Assembly: GCF_002240415.1 (NCBI RefSeq)
Contig: NZ_CP020028.1
Location: 4,303,501-4,367,500, forward strand
Length of the DNA stretch: 64,000 bases
Direction: 5' to 3'
Source: Paenibacillus kribbensis
Lineage (GTDB): Bacteria > Bacillota > Bacilli > Paenibacillales > Paenibacillaceae
Shown here: positions 45,837 to 55,359 of the stretch, piece by piece
Position numbering within the stretch: position 1 is the first letter of the stretch
Layout of the letters: every line of letters starts with the position of its first letter
Position numbers and translations under genes: made by a program
The notes under the pieces: generated by a model
Told to the model about the DNA's origin: nothing
Database searches by the model: none
Seen by the model: only the letters and a program-made list of their open reading frames with translations

Positions 45837-46448
45837 TTATTTACCTGTATTGCCAAGCAAGAGCTGGGTCAGTGTCACTTCGAGATCGGCAATGCGCTTC
45901 TGTAACTGGTCTGCTTCACTTGGTTGTTGCTCTGCTTTTTGTGTAAGTTCCTGAACCGCTTCATCACTTAACCCTTCACCCCAGAATGTTGTTGGGTCTC
46001 TTCGTTCTGGAGTTGTAAATGTTGGAGCACAATATACAGGTTCGTCCCCGCGTTCGTTTTCCAGCTTACTTTGCCATTCATCATACAGCTTCTGAAATGC
46101 AGCTTTAGTTTCCTGGCCGAGTTGTTCAAACGCCTTCTGGGCTTCTCTCAGCCCTATGTCATATTCTACTTCATAAGTCAACCAGCCCTGGATGTCAAAA
46201 CGAGGATGATACAAACCTGTTGGTACCGGAGTACCCACGGTATAACCAGCAAGAATGTTTTTTGAATTCGCTCCATCTACAGCACTTAAGCTATCGGCAG
46301 TAAGCACATTGGTGTCAAGCTGCTGATCTGTATCAGATAGTGTGAGCGAAGAATGAATATAAAAAGGGACGACGCCCGAAAAGGCATCGTCCACCAACTC
46401 GTCCTCCAGATAGAGGCCGTCTGAATTTACTTTAGGTACTAATTTCAT
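45837..46448 (-). CDS. Fibre-associated phage protein, 203 aa
   Basis: AGGAGG precedes ATG 46448, 12 bases after the large fibre gene. The N-terminal ~110 residues are beta-rich (VVPFYIHSSLTLSD). The C-terminus (~175-203, ADQLQKRIADLEVTLTQLLLG) is a short coiled coil like that ending XkdW-type proteins and fibre chaperones. Position directly after the fibre gene suggests a fibre-assembly or tail-fibre accessory role (inference). Confidence 0.6.
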   Translation of the reverse strand: MKLVPKVNSDGLYLEDELVDDAFSGVVPFYIHSSLTLSDTDQQLDTNVLTADSLSAVDGANSKNILAGYTVGTPVPTGLYHPRFDIQGWLTYEVEYDIGLREAQKAFEQLGQETKAAFQKLYDEWQSKLENERGDEPVYCAPTFTTPERRDPTTFWGEGLSDEAVQELTQKAEQQPSEADQLQKRIADLEVTLTQLLLGNTGK

Positions 46449-46460
46449 ATGTTTTCCTCC

Positions 46461-49022
46461 TTATTGTTCAGCTATGAACGATACCCCATCCAGCCACACA
46501 GCCGTGTATATGGTGTTTTGAACCTGCACAGTGCCGTCTACGTTTATTATGACAGTGGAATTGTTCGACTCAACTCCTCCGCCTGCGCTAGACCTCACCC
46601 TTATCTCTGTTCTGGTGGAGGGCCTGTATCCTTTAGGAAGGGTAAAAGCTATTGTAGCAGGGGTTGTAACTCCTCCTGTGATAGCGTCTCGGAAAAACAC
46701 TATACCATTGCTCGTTTTAAGGACTCCGAACCTTGAGGAAGACCATCCATTCAGCAATGTTGGTGTAATCCAGGCTGGGTTATCCTTATCGGCCTTCTTG
46801 TTTTCCAGCACCGACACCCGCGCCGTATTCTGCTGTACGCTATCTACCAAATCAAGCAGCAGCGTCTTTTCGTTGATTGCGTATGAACCTAAGATTGGGA
46901 CTACAGGTGACTGAGCTAGAGTTAAAAATGAAATCGTATAGGTTATTGTTTTATCGTAATTAGTGGCTGGAGTCTCAGCGTAAGCCCAATCATAGGCAGT
47001 AGTAAGTCTCCATTTCGAATCTTTTCGACCATTAGCATAGACGCCTAGAATTTTTCTTGATGGGGTACTCAAATAGCTGGTTACATGCGCTTTAGCCCCA
47101 ATAAAGGCCGTATTATTATATTCAAAGACTGACGCTCGTTCCCGCAGCACAATCCCCGAACCGATTTCTACCTGATTGTCTCCATCAGTAAGCATTAGCT
47201 GTCCTTCGCTAACAATAGGTTCGACTGTAGGGACTACGAGTTGGTATACGAGTCGGTACGGTTCCCAATATACAGCCCTACCATCTTTACTCAACCCTGG
47301 GTCTATTTGCGTTGTCGGTAATACCGAAGTTGTTGATCCATGATCGTTGATCTTTCTCCAACTCTTAGGTCCTTGATTGTTAAAAATCTCTGCAGACGTA
47401 CCGTTCCAATAATACATGTTCCAGCCCATATAATACGCCTTAATCTCGTCTACTGTAGGTGTGTAACCGTCTCCCCATCCACTATCGGTGTTGGAAATGG
47501 ATAGGTAGACGTTCCCGTTTGCGTTCATTGAAAATCGATCTCCGCTACTAACCGCTGTCCCTTTGCGATTAGTCAATATCTTGCCGTCAAACTTATAGGC
47601 ATATGAGTTTTCGGTAGCCTCAGGTGCAATTGATAGACGAACCTCCTTATACCCCGTAAAACCAGAACTGAATAACCAAGGCTGGTTTCCATCAAGCGCC
47701 ATGCCTAGCCACTTCTTCGACTTGAAGTATTGACCATCACGTTCGAACACTGTATCAGCATTAGTCCCTGTAGCTGGATCAGCATATAAGTCTGTTTGTA
47801 AAGCAAGGATGGAATCCTCACGCAGCTTGAATGGTTTAGCGGTACTGCCGATATTGAGCATAGGTCTTTTAAAATTGCGTACAGTCCCAGCAGTCCATGT
47901 CCATTGGTTTACATCAAATTCATCAGTATAGGAGGTAACCCCTGATATGTTTACACCCATGCGCACCGCTGAGGGGCTCAGCTTAATAGTCCTGGACTCC
48001 CCAGGCTTTACGAACATTCCCTGTAGTCGCACCGCGTTTTTATCGAATGTTGATATCCGCATAAACCCAGTACTATCTACTGAATTTGTCAAAGTATATT
48101 CCTGGTTCGGAATAGCGTCAAGGTAGTAAACCATGTAGGCGTCCGTCCCAATATCTCCCGAAACAAGTGTCCCACTTGTAGTGTATGCATCAGAAGTGAA
48201 TACTGTATGCCCTGTTTTTGTCCATTCATAAAAGTTCGGCAACAGATTTTCACCATACCGAATAACATACGGATTACGTACAGGCGCTACGCTATCTACG
48301 TATGGATAATTCGCAGCAACCTGATCGGCGGTCATACTGGCGAGTGCTGCGTATTCGTCGCTGCTGACTTCGTAAAGGCGGAAGCTATCAACGTTAAAGG
48401 CGTTTCCACTTGTGCCCGAGCCTACAGCAGCGACGACGTGAGATGTCGACGTAGCTGTGAACCGTAGGAATGATGTGCCAAATACAGTACCAGTTACATC
48501 GTTACCGTTAGCAACACCGTTAACAGATACGTAGGCGCGTGATGTAGATCCATTTTTTAAATCAGCCAAAAGTACATACATTTTCCCAGAAACTGTGTTT
48601 ACCGCCCTGTTTATATTCCCCGATGCAGCGTTTAGTGAGACTTTAATTGAGTTTGCGCCACTTGTTCTGGTGGCAGTGTCAATCTCTAGTGTACCTGTCA
48701 CATTCCAGCCTGTCGTAGCTTCACAGTTCCCATCACGCCCCAACAAATTCACCAACGTACGCCCGCTCAGCCCTGTCAGCGAAAATGGCGCAGCCTTTTC
48801 CGCATGAACAATCTGCACCCCGGGTTCCAGCGTTACCGTCTTACGCTCTGTCGTATCCAGACGCTTCTTGATCGCATTCACACCATCATTCACATCACCT
48901 GCAAAATCATCTACAGAGCGCCAGTTTTGATCCAGATACTTCTCCAGATCAAAATACGTTGTTTTGGGCGACGTGCGGTCAATTTGATTTAAACCAAGAT
49001 TCGGTGTTTTTTCACTTGTCAT
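46461..49022 (-). CDS. Large tail fibre / receptor-binding protein, first module
   Basis: 853 aa from ATG 49022. The N-terminal ~60 residues (TPNLGLNQIDRTSPKTTYFDLEKYLDQNWRSVDDFA) are the conserved baseplate-attachment part of Paenibacillus and Bacillus tail fibres. Residues ~90-230 look like a carbohydrate-binding beta-sandwich (GWNVTGTLEIDTATRTSGANSIK). A long beta-rich shaft follows, then a coiled segment VDSVQQNTARVSVLENKK (~725-745) and a terminal tip domain. It probably sets target-cell specificity. AGGAGG lies about 11 bases before the start. Confidence 0.8.
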   Translation of the reverse strand: MTSEKTPNLGLNQIDRTSPKTTYFDLEKYLDQNWRSVDDFAGDVNDGVNAIKKRLDTTERKTVTLEPGVQIVHAEKAAPFSLTGLSGRTLVNLLGRDGNCEATTGWNVTGTLEIDTATRTSGANSIKVSLNAASGNINRAVNTVSGKMYVLLADLKNGSTSRAYVSVNGVANGNDVTGTVFGTSFLRFTATSTSHVVAAVGSGTSGNAFNVDSFRLYEVSSDEYAALASMTADQVAANYPYVDSVAPVRNPYVIRYGENLLPNFYEWTKTGHTVFTSDAYTTSGTLVSGDIGTDAYMVYYLDAIPNQEYTLTNSVDSTGFMRISTFDKNAVRLQGMFVKPGESRTIKLSPSAVRMGVNISGVTSYTDEFDVNQWTWTAGTVRNFKRPMLNIGSTAKPFKLREDSILALQTDLYADPATGTNADTVFERDGQYFKSKKWLGMALDGNQPWLFSSGFTGYKEVRLSIAPEATENSYAYKFDGKILTNRKGTAVSSGDRFSMNANGNVYLSISNTDSGWGDGYTPTVDEIKAYYMGWNMYYWNGTSAEIFNNQGPKSWRKINDHGSTTSVLPTTQIDPGLSKDGRAVYWEPYRLVYQLVVPTVEPIVSEGQLMLTDGDNQVEIGSGIVLRERASVFEYNNTAFIGAKAHVTSYLSTPSRKILGVYANGRKDSKWRLTTAYDWAYAETPATNYDKTITYTISFLTLAQSPVVPILGSYAINEKTLLLDLVDSVQQNTARVSVLENKKADKDNPAWITPTLLNGWSSSRFGVLKTSNGIVFFRDAITGGVTTPATIAFTLPKGYRPSTRTEIRVRSSAGGGVESNNSTVIINVDGTVQVQNTIYTAVWLDGVSFIAEQ

Positions 49023-49023
49023 G

Positions 49024-49653
49024 TTATGCGCCACCTCCTAGGTATCTATCTTGTGTTGTATGTTCATTTTCATAGAGGGTCATAGACTCGACTTCGGCAA
49101 TGGTCAGGTAGCGTAATTTGTACTCCACCGCCATATGAGCGGGTTTGATCTCCTCAATGGCTGCTTTAAGATCATCCACATTAGGCGGAATCCCGATGGT
49201 ATCTATAAATTTGACCGTAAATCCCCATTCGGCAGGGTGAAAAGTAACATCTACCGTTCCCCCGTCATACGCCTCAGCTACATTTTTGACAAGCTGACCG
49301 GAAAAAGTCCCGGCCCCTCGCAACTTCGACTCCACCACCGCACGTCGCTGATCCAACGGCTTGCCAAGATCGGTTTCGATGCCCAGCTCCATTTCCCAGC
49401 GTTCCAGCCCCCACGTAGCGGTGCGTACGAAAAACTGCCCCACCGTTGCATCCATTGCGAGATACAAGGCGTCCAATTCGCTGCCTTTCGCATCCATATC
49501 GGAACGCATCACACGTGAGGTTTCATAATAAGACGGTAAAAAGGAAAACAGCTCGCGTCCCCGCAAGCTGTCGATTTGAATATCCTCTCCCATAGCTCGA
49601 GCGGAAAAGGAAGCGCTGGTACTACGGTTCACTTCATTATTACTCACTGACAC
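49024..49653 (-). CDS. XkdU/YmfQ-like baseplate protein (DUF2313)
   Basis: 209 aa from GTG 49653; ATG 49593 is an alternative without a good site. The DUF2313 core has RGRELFSFLPSYYETSRVMRSDMDAKGSELDALYLAMDAT and RRAVVESKLRGAGTFSG, then EEIKPAHMAVEYKLRYLT. The start overlaps the XkdT-like gene by 14 bases. In PBSX the counterpart completes the wedge and anchors fibres. It is one of two paralogues in this locus. Confidence 0.88.
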   Translation of the reverse strand: MSVSNNEVNRSTSASFSARAMGEDIQIDSLRGRELFSFLPSYYETSRVMRSDMDAKGSELDALYLAMDATVGQFFVRTATWGLERWEMELGIETDLGKPLDQRRAVVESKLRGAGTFSGQLVKNVAEAYDGGTVDVTFHPAEWGFTVKFIDTIGIPPNVDDLKAAIEEIKPAHMAVEYKLRYLTIAEVESMTLYENEHTTQDRYLGGGA

Positions 49654-50791
49654 TCACCGTCCCCAGCACGGCCACCTGACCTGTTCCAATCTCAATATTC
49701 TGATTGCTCTGTCCATTGATTTTCAACTCAGAGAAATCAATAATGATCGGAATGTCCAGCAAAACAGCGGAAACCCGGGTATATCGAACCAACGGGTCTT
49801 CCTTGTAAAAAGCAAGCTGCTTCAAATAAGTCCGTACTCCGCTTTCGATCAGTTTTTTGATTTCATCCAGCGTGGATGGCTTCTCCTTGGTACGCTGTAC
49901 CTTGACTGAAATGTTGATCGCTACTTCATTCGCTGGCATGATCGTTACTACAGGGCCCGCTGGTGCCAGGCCTTCGCCTTGTCCATCCTGGGTTGGATCA
50001 ATATATTTTTGCACCGCAGCGACGATATCCGGGCTGGCAGCCCGTTTGTCCGTGTCCAGCACATATAAACCCACTGTTCCTGGCCCTTTCCACAGTGGAA
50101 CAACCTCTACACCGCCGACTCCGGCAATTTCATTCGCCCACTGCGTATACTGCGCCTTGTTACCGCTTGTACCCTGGTTTCGCACCTTGGCATAAAAGCG
50201 CTCCAACAACAGCTGATCACTCTCAATGTCTGTACCGCTTTTCGTCTCCTCCGTGTTGATCACGGAGGAAATCCCGCTAATCGGGGTCGCCATTACCTGG
50301 ATGACACCCGCAGGCACGTTACCGCTGCGTCCGGGATTAATCGCCCGAATGGGCGCAGTTCCTGCCCCCTGTTCATCCAGCGTTACCGATGCTGTGGTCG
50401 CATACTCAATAGAAGCTTCCCCGGATACATCATCTGCCGGCGTCGCTACCAACGTTCCTGCCGGGACGGTTGTTCCCGCTGTGCCTGTAAATGTGACTGT
50501 ACCTGAGGCGGCAACCGCTTCTCGCCGTGTCACCCCATGCTCTGCTGTTCGCAAATCCAGCTCCGGCGAGCGAAAATCCGGGTTGTCGCTGGCTGCCGTG
50601 CTGGCAAATCCACGGCGCAGCAGCTCCTGCGCCCAGATCGCCGCTTCGGACAGCATAAATGCGACCGGAGCCTGCGCATCCCAAATAAAAGAGCCCTCGG
50701 ACTTATCAATGTCCGAAGGCACTTTTTCCAGCATCCGATTTAAAATTTCCTCTTCCGTCTGGTCTACCAAATATTCCGGCAAGTCTGCCAT
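49640..50791 (-). CDS. xkdT: Baseplate J/gp47-like protein (XkdT)
   Basis: 383 aa. LPEYLVDQTEEEILNRMLEKVPSDIDKSEGSFIWDAQAPVA is the standard N-terminus, followed by the gp47/JayE region with LDLRTAEHGVTRREAVAASGTVTFTGTAGTTVPAGTLV and RNQGTSGNKAQYTQWANEIAGVG. It forms the wedge that triggers sheath contraction in contractile tails. It shares its first base with the preceding stop (TAATG). Confidence 0.92.
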   Translation of the reverse strand: MADLPEYLVDQTEEEILNRMLEKVPSDIDKSEGSFIWDAQAPVAFMLSEAAIWAQELLRRGFASTAASDNPDFRSPELDLRTAEHGVTRREAVAASGTVTFTGTAGTTVPAGTLVATPADDVSGEASIEYATTASVTLDEQGAGTAPIRAINPGRSGNVPAGVIQVMATPISGISSVINTEETKSGTDIESDQLLLERFYAKVRNQGTSGNKAQYTQWANEIAGVGGVEVVPLWKGPGTVGLYVLDTDKRAASPDIVAAVQKYIDPTQDGQGEGLAPAGPVVTIMPANEVAINISVKVQRTKEKPSTLDEIKKLIESGVRTYLKQLAFYKEDPLVRYTRVSAVLLDIPIIIDFSELKINGQSNQNIEIGTGQVAVLGTVSVSE

Positions 50792-51261
50792 TAGATCACC
50801 ACACTTTCCACAATTTCCGTTTCATCCCGCACGTTCGTAATCTGGCAGCTAAAATGGCATGCCTCACCTTCCCAGCGAAATGTGAACTGATCCACACTGG
50901 CCGTTCGGGCATCTGCCAGCAACGCTTCTGTGACCATGCGTTTAATTTCGCTTTCCTGCACACCGTGCCCATAGCTGTTGCCAATCAGCTCCTCCAGCTC
51001 GCTGCCATAGTCAGGGGAATAGATCACATGACGGTAGCGAGGAGTGCGAATGGCTTTTTCACACCACTGTACCCAGGCTTCTTTTTCACCTGTGGTTACA
51101 ATTTTACGACTGGGGCTCATGACAAACTCCCCGGCTTCAAAATCAAACCGCCAGCTTCGCCCAAATACTGCACGGTTATCCTCCAGCACATCCGGGTCGG
51201 TCATATCTGTATCTGTCCAGATCATATCATCTGTTTCTGGAAATAGATTAGCCACGTCCAT
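50791..51261 (-). CDS. xkdS: Baseplate wedge protein, DUF2634 (XkdS, gp25-like)
   Basis: 156 aa. FGRSWRFDFEAGEFVMSPSRKIVTTGEKEAWVQWCEKAIRTPRY is the DUF2634 signature, and YSPDYGSELEELIGNSY carries the conserved EE-containing loop of gp25-like baseplate proteins. AAGGTGG precedes ATG 51261, and the gene overlaps XkdR by 14 bases. Confidence 0.9.
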   Translation of the reverse strand: MDVANLFPETDDMIWTDTDMTDPDVLEDNRAVFGRSWRFDFEAGEFVMSPSRKIVTTGEKEAWVQWCEKAIRTPRYRHVIYSPDYGSELEELIGNSYGHGVQESEIKRMVTEALLADARTASVDQFTFRWEGEACHFSCQITNVRDETEIVESVVI

Positions 51262-51655
51262 TCACCACCTTGCACACGACAACTACATCGTTACCGCTAT
51301 TCACCCGAACCGCAAGCACACGATCTCCGGGTTTTAGTCCTTCGTTCAGGCTCAGATTCACATCCTCCAGCTCGTCCTCCCCGATGTAAAAGGAAGTTTT
51401 TGGCTCTTTGCCCTCCCAATTCTCCGATTCGAGCGTGGCCGAGGTGCCTTTATACATATGACGGGGGACAGACAGCAATCCCGGCAGCTCAGCGACCAGA
51501 TAATCCTGAAGCTCATGTTTAAAATCGTCCAGTTTGAGTCCGGTGGAAGTAATCGTGCCCAATACCGCGCCTACTCCGCTAAGCGCTTGCCGGGTGTGCC
51601 CTGCCATAGACGACTGCATTACACTAACAAATGCACTATAAGGGTCTTTACTCAA
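51248..51655 (-). CDS. xkdR: DUF2577 baseplate protein (XkdR)
   Basis: 135 aa starting at TTG 51655 with a strong AAAAGGAGG 7 bases upstream. The C-terminal half (LNEGLKPGDRVLAVRVNSGNDVVVVCKV) has the OB-fold-like DUF2577 ending. In PBSX-like tails it works near the spike or hub. Overlaps XkdQ by 8 bases. Confidence 0.85.
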   Translation of the reverse strand: MSKDPYSAFVSVMQSSMAGHTRQALSGVGAVLGTITSTGLKLDDFKHELQDYLVAELPGLLSVPRHMYKGTSATLESENWEGKEPKTSFYIGEDELEDVNLSLNEGLKPGDRVLAVRVNSGNDVVVVCKVVNGRG

Positions 51656-52628
51656 GAAAATACCTCCTTTTTACCATATCGAAGGAAGCAAGCTCTAAAG
51701 TCATGTTGCCTGGATTCCCCAAATCCCGGCTGACTGACGTAACGATTAGCTTCAATCCTCGTAACATCACAGCCTCACCGGCACGAATAGTGTTAATATC
51801 CGGTAAATTTACAGTAAAAGTTTCCTGTATTCCAGTTAGATGGCTTTTAGCAAGCTTACTGGCTCCACCAGCAGCTTTCACTTGATCATCCTCTACCAGT
51901 TTTTGCAAAGTACCTAGTGCTTTAGTATCCCCTTCTGCTACAGCCAGTACCTTAGACGCCACCTCTTGTCCGCTTCCTACATTCTCATTAGCTGTCATCA
52001 CTTTGACTTTAGTAACGGCTCCCTCAAGTGTCCTTAACTGAGTAAGATCAATAAAACGGTCTAACACGTAGGGGGAAGGATTGCTGCCGATTTTAAATAA
52101 CTCCAGCCCAGCGCCTGTCATACGTAACTGATACAAGTCTCCGCCCAATTTTGCTGTCTCTTTCAAATCAGCAAGCATCATGGAATATAGGGTTTGGGCA
52201 CGATAAATACCTTTTCCTAACTGCACTTTCGTATCAGGTAGTGAAGCGATCTGAAACTCCCAATCCTTTGCATATTTATGCAACCGTTGTGTAGCTGTCT
52301 GTCCTTTGGGAAATAAATATTCGTCCTCAGATTTATCCAAATAAATCGTACGATCATATACTACCAACGAGAAACGTTTTGTACCGCTGTTAGAGCTCTC
52401 TACTTCCCACACAACAGCAGGATGGAGAAGCGGCACCTTTACACTTTTTCCAAATGGAACTCCACTTACACGAATCGACATTCCCGGAGTAATTGAGGGC
52501 ATATCATTTGAAGCAGCTACACGTATGCTGGCCTGATATGCAATTTGATTAAGAGCATCTTTTAAAGTTATTTTCTCGACCAGGGGAGTAAGATCATATT
52601 TATCTTGAAGTATTACTTGGTAGCTCAT
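51648..52628 (-). CDS. xkdQ: Tail hub protein (XkdQ/YqbQ, gp27-like)
   Basis: 326 aa. VILQDKYDLTPLVEKITLKDALNQIAYQASI and SIRVSGVPFGK belong to the XkdQ family; DRTIYLDKSEDEYLFPKGQTATQRLHKYAKDW and the C-terminal SVSRDLGNPGNMTLEL complete the hub fold. The start shares ATGA with the preceding stop. It is expected to form the central hub below the tube. Confidence 0.9.
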   Translation of the reverse strand: MSYQVILQDKYDLTPLVEKITLKDALNQIAYQASIRVAASNDMPSITPGMSIRVSGVPFGKSVKVPLLHPAVVWEVESSNSGTKRFSLVVYDRTIYLDKSEDEYLFPKGQTATQRLHKYAKDWEFQIASLPDTKVQLGKGIYRAQTLYSMMLADLKETAKLGGDLYQLRMTGAGLELFKIGSNPSPYVLDRFIDLTQLRTLEGAVTKVKVMTANENVGSGQEVASKVLAVAEGDTKALGTLQKLVEDDQVKAAGGASKLAKSHLTGIQETFTVNLPDINTIRAGEAVMLRGLKLIVTSVSRDLGNPGNMTLELASFDMVKRRYFLE

Positions 52629-53269
52629 GGCATCACCAGCTTTTGACCCACTCTAATCATATTCGGATTATTGCCTATGACCTTTGTATTCATTTGATAT
52701 ATACTTTTCCATTTGGAACTGTCCCCCAATTCTAGCTTTGCAATTTTGGAAAGCGAATCTCCCGTCTTGACAGTGTACGTTTTAGATTTGGTCTTTAAAT
52801 TCGTGCGTGGAAGGCTGCTAGAGTTTACTTTTTGAGGAGAACTCTCTTTTCGCAAAGCTATTTTAGGTTCACGCCATGTACGTAAAGTAATTTCAAAATA
52901 TATATCCCCTGCCTCGCCTCCACGAAAGGTCGTATTATGGGCAATGATAAAAACAGGAACATTAATTAGCGTATTCGTAATAATAAATTGATACGGTCTC
53001 TCTGCTTTTAGCATTGCATTTAACCTATTCATCGCTTCATTAGGGTCCGGAATATTTTTATATCGACAATAAGATGCATCATATATCTTTGGAAAAAAAG
53101 AAGAAAAGGTGATTTCTTTCACCTTTTCTCCTTGTGGAAAATCAAATTCTCCATGTGTAAGCATCGTAACTGTTTCATAACCCTTTTGTCGAGATATGTT
53201 CACCTCTTCAGGATTAACCGGGAAATGAAATACGCTCCTATCATTAATGAGAAAAAAGTCTATACTCAT
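52625..53269 (-). CDS. xkdP: LysM-domain tail protein (XkdP)
   Basis: 214 aa. Residues 1-130 are the XkdP N-terminus (DRSVFHFPVNPEEVNISRQKGYETV, FSSFFPKIYD). A LysM domain at ~163-212 (YTVKTGDSLSKIAKLELGDSSKWKSIYQMN) binds glycans or, in tail tubes, probably anchors the hub. AAAGGAGG lies upstream of ATG 53269. Confidence 0.92.
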   Translation of the reverse strand: MSIDFFLINDRSVFHFPVNPEEVNISRQKGYETVTMLTHGEFDFPQGEKVKEITFSSFFPKIYDASYCRYKNIPDPNEAMNRLNAMLKAERPYQFIITNTLINVPVFIIAHNTTFRGGEAGDIYFEITLRTWREPKIALRKESSPQKVNSSSLPRTNLKTKSKTYTVKTGDSLSKIAKLELGDSSKWKSIYQMNTKVIGNNPNMIRVGQKLVMP

Positions 53270-53302
53270 GGCCCCCCTCCTTTCTACTGTGATAGATTTG
53301 CT

Positions 53303-55336
53303 TTAGGCTAATACAGCTTTACCTTTTTTTAGGGAGCTACTGTCCCCTCCTCCCTTTCTATTAATAATTGCCTGTCGCACCTCATTTACAATCCGGTGTC
53401 CTACTTGAAGTGCCATCGCGTCAAAATCAATAGAATCTTCCTTAACGGTTACCTGTACTGCCCCTGGAGGCAACGTTACACTGATTTGGTTATTCGTTTC
53501 TGTCTTGAAATCCTTGAGAAAGCCTGATAAGCTACTCATTTGTTCATCCGTTATTTGTACAAGCTGCGGAGCAGGCTTTCCTCCGTTCACCGTAGTAATC
53601 TGTGGACCGCCTGGCCCCATGCCTTGAAGTGCTTTGGAACGGCTTTGGGCATCCTGAATAAAAGATGGTAACGGTAGTCCCGGATCAACCGAAGGAAATC
53701 TTGATAGAGCTAACGGCGCCCCAGGTGTAGTGGAAGCGGGATTATAAGATTGCAAGGCTTCATTTACAGAAACAGCAGGTTGTGATTTTTCAGGTTCATT
53801 TGAATAACCAAACATATCGGAGAAGCCATTTTTCAAACTATCTGCTTGACTGGAAAACCAATTGCTTACATCAGACACTTTATCACTCATCCATTCCGTT
53901 GCTTGGGAAGCTTTTTCTCCAACCCAATCCGTTGCAGCGGTGGCTTTCTCGCTAATCCAGTCCTTTGCACCAATAGCTTTTTCTCCAACCCAATCCATTG
54001 CAACAGTGGCTTTCTCACCAATCCAGTCCTTTGCACCAATAGCTTTTTCTCCAACCCAATCCATTGCAGCAGTGGTTTTCTCACCAATCCAGTCCTTTGC
54101 ACCAATAGCTTTTTCTCCAACCCAATCCATTGCAGCAGTGGCTTTCTCACCAATCCAATTACTCATTTCAGAGAGCTTTTGAGCTAACCATTCACCTGCT
54201 AAACTATCTACTACAGCGCCTACAACTGCACCAATAAGAGCACCAATTGCAGTACCTATACCTGGAGCAATCGCTGTACCAATAGCTGCCCCAGCAGTAG
54301 TAAAACCATTTCCTAAAAGCGCAGATGTAATGGCAGCAGGACGTTCTTCCGGCGAAGTAGTAGCAATGTCTGCAATATCTAAAATCAAGCTAATCGGGCC
54401 AAGTAGCTTCTTCCCCCCCTTCATAGCTCCTTTGCCTATCTTTTTAAGTGTATTCCCCGGATTTTCGCCAAGTATTTTTTTTCCAAAATCAAAAATTCTT
54501 CCAAGTGTTCCCTTATTTCCATTTGGTCGTCCCCCTGGAACTCCCGGCTTATTAGAGCCAGGTTTTGGGTTAAAAATACGTTTTACCTTTTCCCACAGCT
54601 TAGGAAGTCCTCGTTTTTTGCCAGGATTTTTTTTGTTGTTCTTATTTTTATTTTTGTTTTTACCATCAGGTCCATCTTGCTCAGCAATGCTTCTCTTACT
54701 GTTTCCTTTTTTCCCACAGCAACAATCACAGATCACCTTAATTTTTGGAGAAACTCGAATAGGACCTGTTTTTACGTTGATCTTAGGCGCAAATTTTGGA
54801 GCTGCAACTCTAATATTCAATCTTGGTGGTTTAACTTTGATATCATAATTAAAGTTAAAGTCAAATTTAGGATCCTTTATCTCTATATTTGCAGTAACAC
54901 TGATAGACTTGTTCACTATATTTGAAACATTTAAATTGTTTCCCCCGTTGCCGCCCTTAGCTTTCTTCTTATTTGTTCCGTCTTGATCAATACCTGTTTT
55001 AGCACGTGCAACAATATAGGCATCCTTAAGACTTTTTAGCTTTCTGATAAGCGCTTCAAGCACCGGAGTCGCCTTATCAATCAGAAAGACTTTTGGCATA
55101 ATGCGCAGGCGGCTAAGACGAATAGCTAGACTGTAAATATTACCCAGATGCCTATGCATATACTTGAGTTCCGTATTTAGCTTAATCAAGCTCTGATAAC
55201 GGGCACGTCCTAATCGATCAGAAAGCCGCTGTATCTGCTCAATATAGCGACTTGTTGCTTTTAGTTCCCGGTTTGTAATGATCAGATCCTCTACATCTGT
55301 AACAATATTAACTCTGTAGTTACTTGATCCTGCCAT
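53303..55336 (-). CDS. Tape measure protein (XkdO-like) with 22-residue repeats
   Basis: 677 aa starting at ATG 55336 with GGAGGTGA upstream. The N-terminal ~110 residues are helical (RELKATSRYIEQIQRLSDRLGRARYQSLIKL). Residues ~110-300 are Lys/Asn/Pro-rich, with the unusual CDCCCGKKG. A hydrophobic glycine-rich hairpin (~340-385, AAIGTAIAPGIGTAIGALIGAVVGAVVDSL) is typical of tape measures that enter membranes. Four repeats (KATAAMDWVGEKAIGAKDWIGE type) lie at ~395-485. The gene sits between the tail-assembly chaperone and LysM genes, as a tape measure should. Known scaling of about 0.15 nm per residue would predict a tail near 100 nm. Confidence 0.85.
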   Translation of the reverse strand: MAGSSNYRVNIVTDVEDLIITNRELKATSRYIEQIQRLSDRLGRARYQSLIKLNTELKYMHRHLGNIYSLAIRLSRLRIMPKVFLIDKATPVLEALIRKLKSLKDAYIVARAKTGIDQDGTNKKKAKGGNGGNNLNVSNIVNKSISVTANIEIKDPKFDFNFNYDIKVKPPRLNIRVAAPKFAPKINVKTGPIRVSPKIKVICDCCCGKKGNSKRSIAEQDGPDGKNKNKNKNNKKNPGKKRGLPKLWEKVKRIFNPKPGSNKPGVPGGRPNGNKGTLGRIFDFGKKILGENPGNTLKKIGKGAMKGGKKLLGPISLILDIADIATTSPEERPAAITSALLGNGFTTAGAAIGTAIAPGIGTAIGALIGAVVGAVVDSLAGEWLAQKLSEMSNWIGEKATAAMDWVGEKAIGAKDWIGEKTTAAMDWVGEKAIGAKDWIGEKATVAMDWVGEKAIGAKDWISEKATAATDWVGEKASQATEWMSDKVSDVSNWFSSQADSLKNGFSDMFGYSNEPEKSQPAVSVNEALQSYNPASTTPGAPLALSRFPSVDPGLPLPSFIQDAQSRSKALQGMGPGGPQITTVNGGKPAPQLVQITDEQMSSLSGFLKDFKTETNNQISVTLPPGAVQVTVKEDSIDFDAMALQVGHRIVNEVRQAIINRKGGGDSSSLKKGKAVLA
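53911..54168 (-). repeat. Four tandem 66-bp repeats inside the tape-measure gene
   Basis: The unit starting CTTTTTCTCCAACCCAATCC (plus strand) recurs at 53911, 53977, 54043 and 54109, a period of exactly 66 bases, with only scattered substitutions. It encodes 22 residues per unit and keeps frame. Copy number could vary between strains and would alter tail length slightly. Confidence 0.9.
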
Positions 55337-55359
55337 CTACTCACCTCCTTACGTATCTA

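Noticed and set aside
53911..54168. Regular repeats that might suggest a CRISPR array
   Set aside because: Units are contiguous at 66 bases without unique spacers and encode in-frame repeats of the tape-measure protein.
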